Assembly (NCBI RefSeq): GCF_017356035.1
Contig: NZ_JAFIQX010000002.1
Location: 62,001-126,000, forward strand
DNA length: 64,000 bases
Direction: 5' to 3'
Origin: Longitalea luteola
Lineage (GTDB): Bacteria; Bacteroidota; Bacteroidia; Chitinophagales; Chitinophagaceae
Made by a program: the position numbers and the translations under genes. A model generated the notes under the pieces. It was not told the DNA's origin, did no database searches, and saw only the letters and a program-made list of their open reading frames with translations. This document shows positions 61,405 through 64,000 of the stretch, piece by piece; within the stretch, counting starts at the first letter, position 1, and every line of letters begins with the position of its first letter.

Positions 61405-61405
61405 C

Positions 61406-62977
61406 CTAATTATTAGCCATGGTATTCGGTTCTTTACCCAGCGTCCAGCCCAGCCTGTCGACCTTTACGGCTTCCAGTTTTATAGGCCAGTTCGGATAGG
61501 GTTTACTTTCGTTATTCTCTTCATCCAGGCAGGTTACATAGAACCGTACAAACTTGCGATCGTTGCGCAGCGGGGCAAAAAACACACAGCTATCGCTCGA
61601 ATCAAAACGGCTGCCGATCAGTTGGGCATTATAAAAATTGTTGTTATTGAATTCCTCGTTATAGCAGGCATATAAGCGGTAGCATTTGATCTTTTTATTT
61701 GTAGCACCTGTTTTAATTACTTCTATCCGCAGGGCGGTATCTACCGGCTTTATAGAAACTACTTCGGGGCTTTCGGGCAGCAGGGAATCGATCCAGGGCA
61801 TGGGCGGTATCATCGCCGGCTCCTTATAATAATTATAGCGCAGGCTGTCGTTCCAGCCAAGGGGGTTCTTTACAAATGACTGGGTGCTGAAGTAAATAGC
61901 GCCCTGGATCTCAGGGTATTTACGCATAGCCTGGATCTGCCGGGGCAGCTGGGTCTTATCGCGCCAGGCTGCATTGGTTCCGGCTTTAAAAATGCCAAGG
62001 CCAATGTAGCAATGTTTGCCGTAGCTATGTTTTGCCCACCAGTCGAGCAACACTTCATAGGCTGCCCGCGGATGGCCAAATTCAAAATAGATCTGGGGAG
62101 CTACATAGTCTATCCAGCCGCTTTTCAACCAAAGCAGGATATCGGCATACAGCTCGTTGTAATTGGTCATCGATTTGGTATCACTGCCTTCAGGATCCTG
62201 GCTGCGGTTTTTCCAGATGGCGAAGGGCGAAATACCGAAACGGCAGTACCGGTTTTCTTCTTTTATCGCAGTGCTCAGCTTTAAAATGATGGAGTCGGTA
62301 TTGCTACGCCGCCAGTCGGCCAGGCTTAAGCCATTGCCATATTTTTCGTAGGACTCTTTATCAGGGAACTCTTTGCCTGAGATGGGGTATGGGTAGAAGT
62401 AATCGTCGAAATGAACAGCATCTATATCGTAGCGGTTTACGATATCGCGGATCACATTCACCACATAGTTTTGCGCCTCTTTATTGCCCGGGTCGAAATA
62501 GCGGGTGCCGCCATAACTCAAAAACCATTCGGGATGCGTGCGGGTGATGTGGTTTGCGCTAATAGAAGATTTTCCGATCGCAAACTCGGCCCGGTAGGGG
62601 TTGCACCAGGCGTGGAATTCCATGCCCCGTTTATGTGCTTCTTCTACCATGAAGGCCAGCGGGTCATAGTAAGGCGTTGGCGCCTTACCCTGCTTACCGG
62701 TAAGCCACTGGCTCCAGGGCTCGTATTGCGACGGATAAAATGCATCGGCGCATGGGCGCACCTGTACGATAACGGCATTCAGGCCATTACGTTTATGCAT
62801 TTCAAGCAGATTTATGTATTCTGCTTTTTGACTTTCCGTATTAAAATTTCCACGTGAAGGCCAGTCGATATTATCTACTGTAGCAATCCACGCCGCCCTA
62901 AATTCATATTTAGGTTGCGCTACTACATTAAACACTAAAAAACAGGCCACTACCATCAGGCATGTAGTTCTTTTCAT
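61406..62977 (-). CDS. Glycosyl hydrolase-like GHL10 protein
   Basis: A 523-residue exported protein with a signal peptide (CLMVVACFLVFNVVAQ) and a GHL10 (DUF187-type) TIM-barrel: EFRAAWIATVDNIDWPS at the first strand, VHFDDYFYPYP and RFGISPFAIWKN at later active-site strands, and YVAPQIYFEFGHP. A C-terminal beta domain follows (about 400-515). Members are thought to hydrolyse glycosidic bonds, but few are characterised. The gene ends in the long 7-bp array. Confidence 0.88.
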   Translation of the reverse strand: MKRTTCLMVVACFLVFNVVAQPKYEFRAAWIATVDNIDWPSRGNFNTESQKAEYINLLEMHKRNGLNAVIVQVRPCADAFYPSQYEPWSQWLTGKQGKAPTPYYDPLAFMVEEAHKRGMEFHAWCNPYRAEFAIGKSSISANHITRTHPEWFLSYGGTRYFDPGNKEAQNYVVNVIRDIVNRYDIDAVHFDDYFYPYPISGKEFPDKESYEKYGNGLSLADWRRSNTDSIILKLSTAIKEENRYCRFGISPFAIWKNRSQDPEGSDTKSMTNYNELYADILLWLKSGWIDYVAPQIYFEFGHPRAAYEVLLDWWAKHSYGKHCYIGLGIFKAGTNAAWRDKTQLPRQIQAMRKYPEIQGAIYFSTQSFVKNPLGWNDSLRYNYYKEPAMIPPMPWIDSLLPESPEVVSIKPVDTALRIEVIKTGATNKKIKCYRLYACYNEEFNNNNFYNAQLIGSRFDSSDSCVFFAPLRNDRKFVRFYVTCLDEENNESKPYPNWPIKLEAVKVDRLGWTLGKEPNTMANN

Positions 62978-63017
62978 ATTCGGATTAAAGATTAACGGAT
63001 GTGTTTACAAAGTACGG

Positions 63018-63470
63018 TTATTCTGCGCTTCTTATTTTATCTAGTAGATCATTTAACATTTTAGCTTCTTCTTCAGTAAGGTTTCCAAGCATCGCATCCA
63101 TCTGCTCGTTATAGCTATCCAGCTTGTCAAGCAATTGCAGGCCCAGATCGGTTATGGTTACGTCAACCAACCGGCGATCGGTCTTGCAAATTACTTTTTG
63201 TACCAGTTCCTTTTTTACCAGCCTGTCAACAATCCGGCTGGTATCACTCATTTTATCCAACATCCGTTGACGGATCTGCAGGGTTGACAAAGGTTTTCCG
63301 GCGCCCCGCAAAATGCGGAGGATATTATATTGTTGGGAAGTTATATCTCCCTTATCAAAAAACTGTTTGGTCTTTTCTGTTATCCAGTTATATGTAAAAA
63401 TCAGATTGACCACTGTTTTATGATACTCATTCCGGAATTTAGTCTGTTGTATATCTTTTTCAATACTCAT
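63018..63470 (-). CDS. MarR family transcriptional regulator
   Basis: A 150-residue winged-helix regulator: ITSQQYNILRILRGAGKPLS, SDTSRIVDRLVKKELVQKVI (recognition helix) and the wing CKTDRRLVDVTITDLGLQLL. MarR proteins usually repress genes until a phenolic or other ligand binds. It is 40 bp before the GHL10 gene, on the same strand; a functional link is not established. Confidence 0.92.
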   Translation of the reverse strand: MSIEKDIQQTKFRNEYHKTVVNLIFTYNWITEKTKQFFDKGDITSQQYNILRILRGAGKPLSTLQIRQRMLDKMSDTSRIVDRLVKKELVQKVICKTDRRLVDVTITDLGLQLLDKLDSYNEQMDAMLGNLTEEEAKMLNDLLDKIRSAE

Positions 63471-63528
63471 GGCATTACAATTACACAGGAGTTAATGGTA
63501 AATAATCAAAACACATACCTGATTATAC

Positions 63529-63999
63529 TTACTGGCGGCTCAGCCGCGTCAGCATAAATATGCTGAAAATATGATGGGCTTCGTGCAGTAGAAAAAACTC
63601 TGTCCATTCCGTTACAGTTAATAAACCATATACCGGATGACGCCCGGTTCTATTAACTGCTGCACCGGTTAATGTCATAAGATGTTTGATAATACTCGTT
63701 CGCTGACCCGAAAGATCCGCCAGCAACTCAGCTACAGATCTTCTACAGCATGCTTTAAATGCCGGGTCATCATCGGCTTTATACCGATCGAACACTGGTT
63801 CATTTTCCGCTTGAATCTTTTGCATTCTTTGCAGAAAAACCGGCTGGTACGAAACCAGATGCGCCAATTGTTCAAATGCGCTCCATTTATCTTTATGTAT
63901 ACGTTGCTTTAATTCGTCTTCTGAAAAGCCATTCAATAATTCCAGAATGCTTTCATGCTGATGTTGCAACCGGCTACAAACAGATGCAGACAAAGACAT
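63529..63999 (-). CDS. DinB family protein
   Basis: A 156-residue four-helix protein: LQHQHESILELLNGFSEDEL, KWSAFEQLAHLVSYQPVFLQ (first His), and the C-terminal LLHEAHHIFSIF (later His), the usual DinB/YfiT metal site pattern. The first His of that motif in many members is replaced here by the helix AFEQLAHLV. The ATG at 63999 lies one base from the window edge; a longer N-terminus cannot be ruled out. DinB members are metal-dependent thiol transferases or hydrolases of unknown target. Confidence 0.83.
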   Translation of the reverse strand: MSLSASVCSRLQHQHESILELLNGFSEDELKQRIHKDKWSAFEQLAHLVSYQPVFLQRMQKIQAENEPVFDRYKADDDPAFKACCRRSVAELLADLSGQRTSIIKHLMTLTGAAVNRTGRHPVYGLLTVTEWTEFFLLHEAHHIFSIFMLTRLSRQ

Positions 64000-64000
64000 G

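Larger units (their letters stand above)
60823..61405. other. Repeat-dominated intergenic region
   Basis: 583 bp almost wholly made of 7-bp tandem arrays (60833-60860, 60991-61039, 61120-61208, 61266-61404), plus a hairpin at 61213-61234 and the aminotransferase promoter region. No gene. Confidence 0.75.

Noticed and set aside
61274-61675. 133-codon frame across the 7-bp array and the GHL10 gene end
   Set aside because: Its start is pure repeat and the rest is antisense to GHL10; a 7-bp repeat opens frames by chance.

Overview
The window looks like chromosome from a Bacteroidota bacterium of the Chitinophagaceae type (Niastella/Chitinophaga-like). This is inferred from family content: Y_Y_Y/propeller sensors with LuxR-type HTH, a type B gliding-motility sorting domain, an S46 dipeptidyl peptidase, HYC_CC_PP and DUF3347 copper proteins. 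Promoter boxes matching TAnnTTTG with an upstream TTG also fit the phylum. I see no rRNA, tRNA, phage, insertion sequence or CRISPR array.

Layout. 0.2-8.5 kb: a large one-component sensor, an Old Yellow Enzyme, an ECF sigma factor with a membrane partner, a PP2C-like phosphatase paired with a DEDDh exonuclease, a VOC protein and a patatin lipase. 8.8-14.8 kb: a FIST sensor overlapping a hybrid histidine kinase, then a structured RNA resembling a compact cobalamin riboswitch, then type II NADH dehydrogenase. 14.8-21.2 kb: RDD protein, S46 peptidase, membrane patatin, ObgE. 21.2-27.2 kb: phenylacetate degradation genes (paaY, then paaI-G-D-C-B-A on the minus strand with a palindromic operator-like site at the front); paaE, paaZ and paaK are not in the window. 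27.7-29.7 kb: two secreted proteins. 29.7-38.1 kb: a copper/silver efflux cluster with two HMBD adaptors, a TolC-type protein, an RND pump split into two reading frames, DUF3347 and HYC_CC_PP. 38.7-43.9 kb: a CX4CH cytochrome-like lipoprotein, an outer-membrane barrel, an L,D-transpeptidase and an Mla lipid-transport operon. 43.9-49.9 kb: subtilisin lipoprotein, DUF2264 protein, single-domain response regulator and a giant T9SS-exported adhesin. 50-56 kb: small proteins, a TetR/thioesterase pair divergent from a MATE exporter, an AI-2E family transporter and a second L,D-transpeptidase. 56-64 kb: a PAP2-like membrane protein, RpoN, lipoproteins, a DegT aminotransferase, a GHL10 hydrolase, MarR and DinB.

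The most unusual signal is a set of degenerate tandem arrays at about ten sites, nearly all with a 7-bp unit. The unit sequence differs between sites, but unit families recur at separate loci and in opposite orientation (GGCnnAA, GGTSAAT, AGTTYAM, TTTWTTG-like). Most lie directly after stop codons. One supplies the signal peptide of a copper-efflux lipoprotein and another supplies the last codons of a thioesterase. Other points of note are the split CusA, palindromic or low-complexity insertions inside PaaC and PaaB, a TetR operator sitting inside a promoter that would give a leaderless GTG mRNA, and the cobalamin-riboswitch-like RNA ahead of NDH-2.
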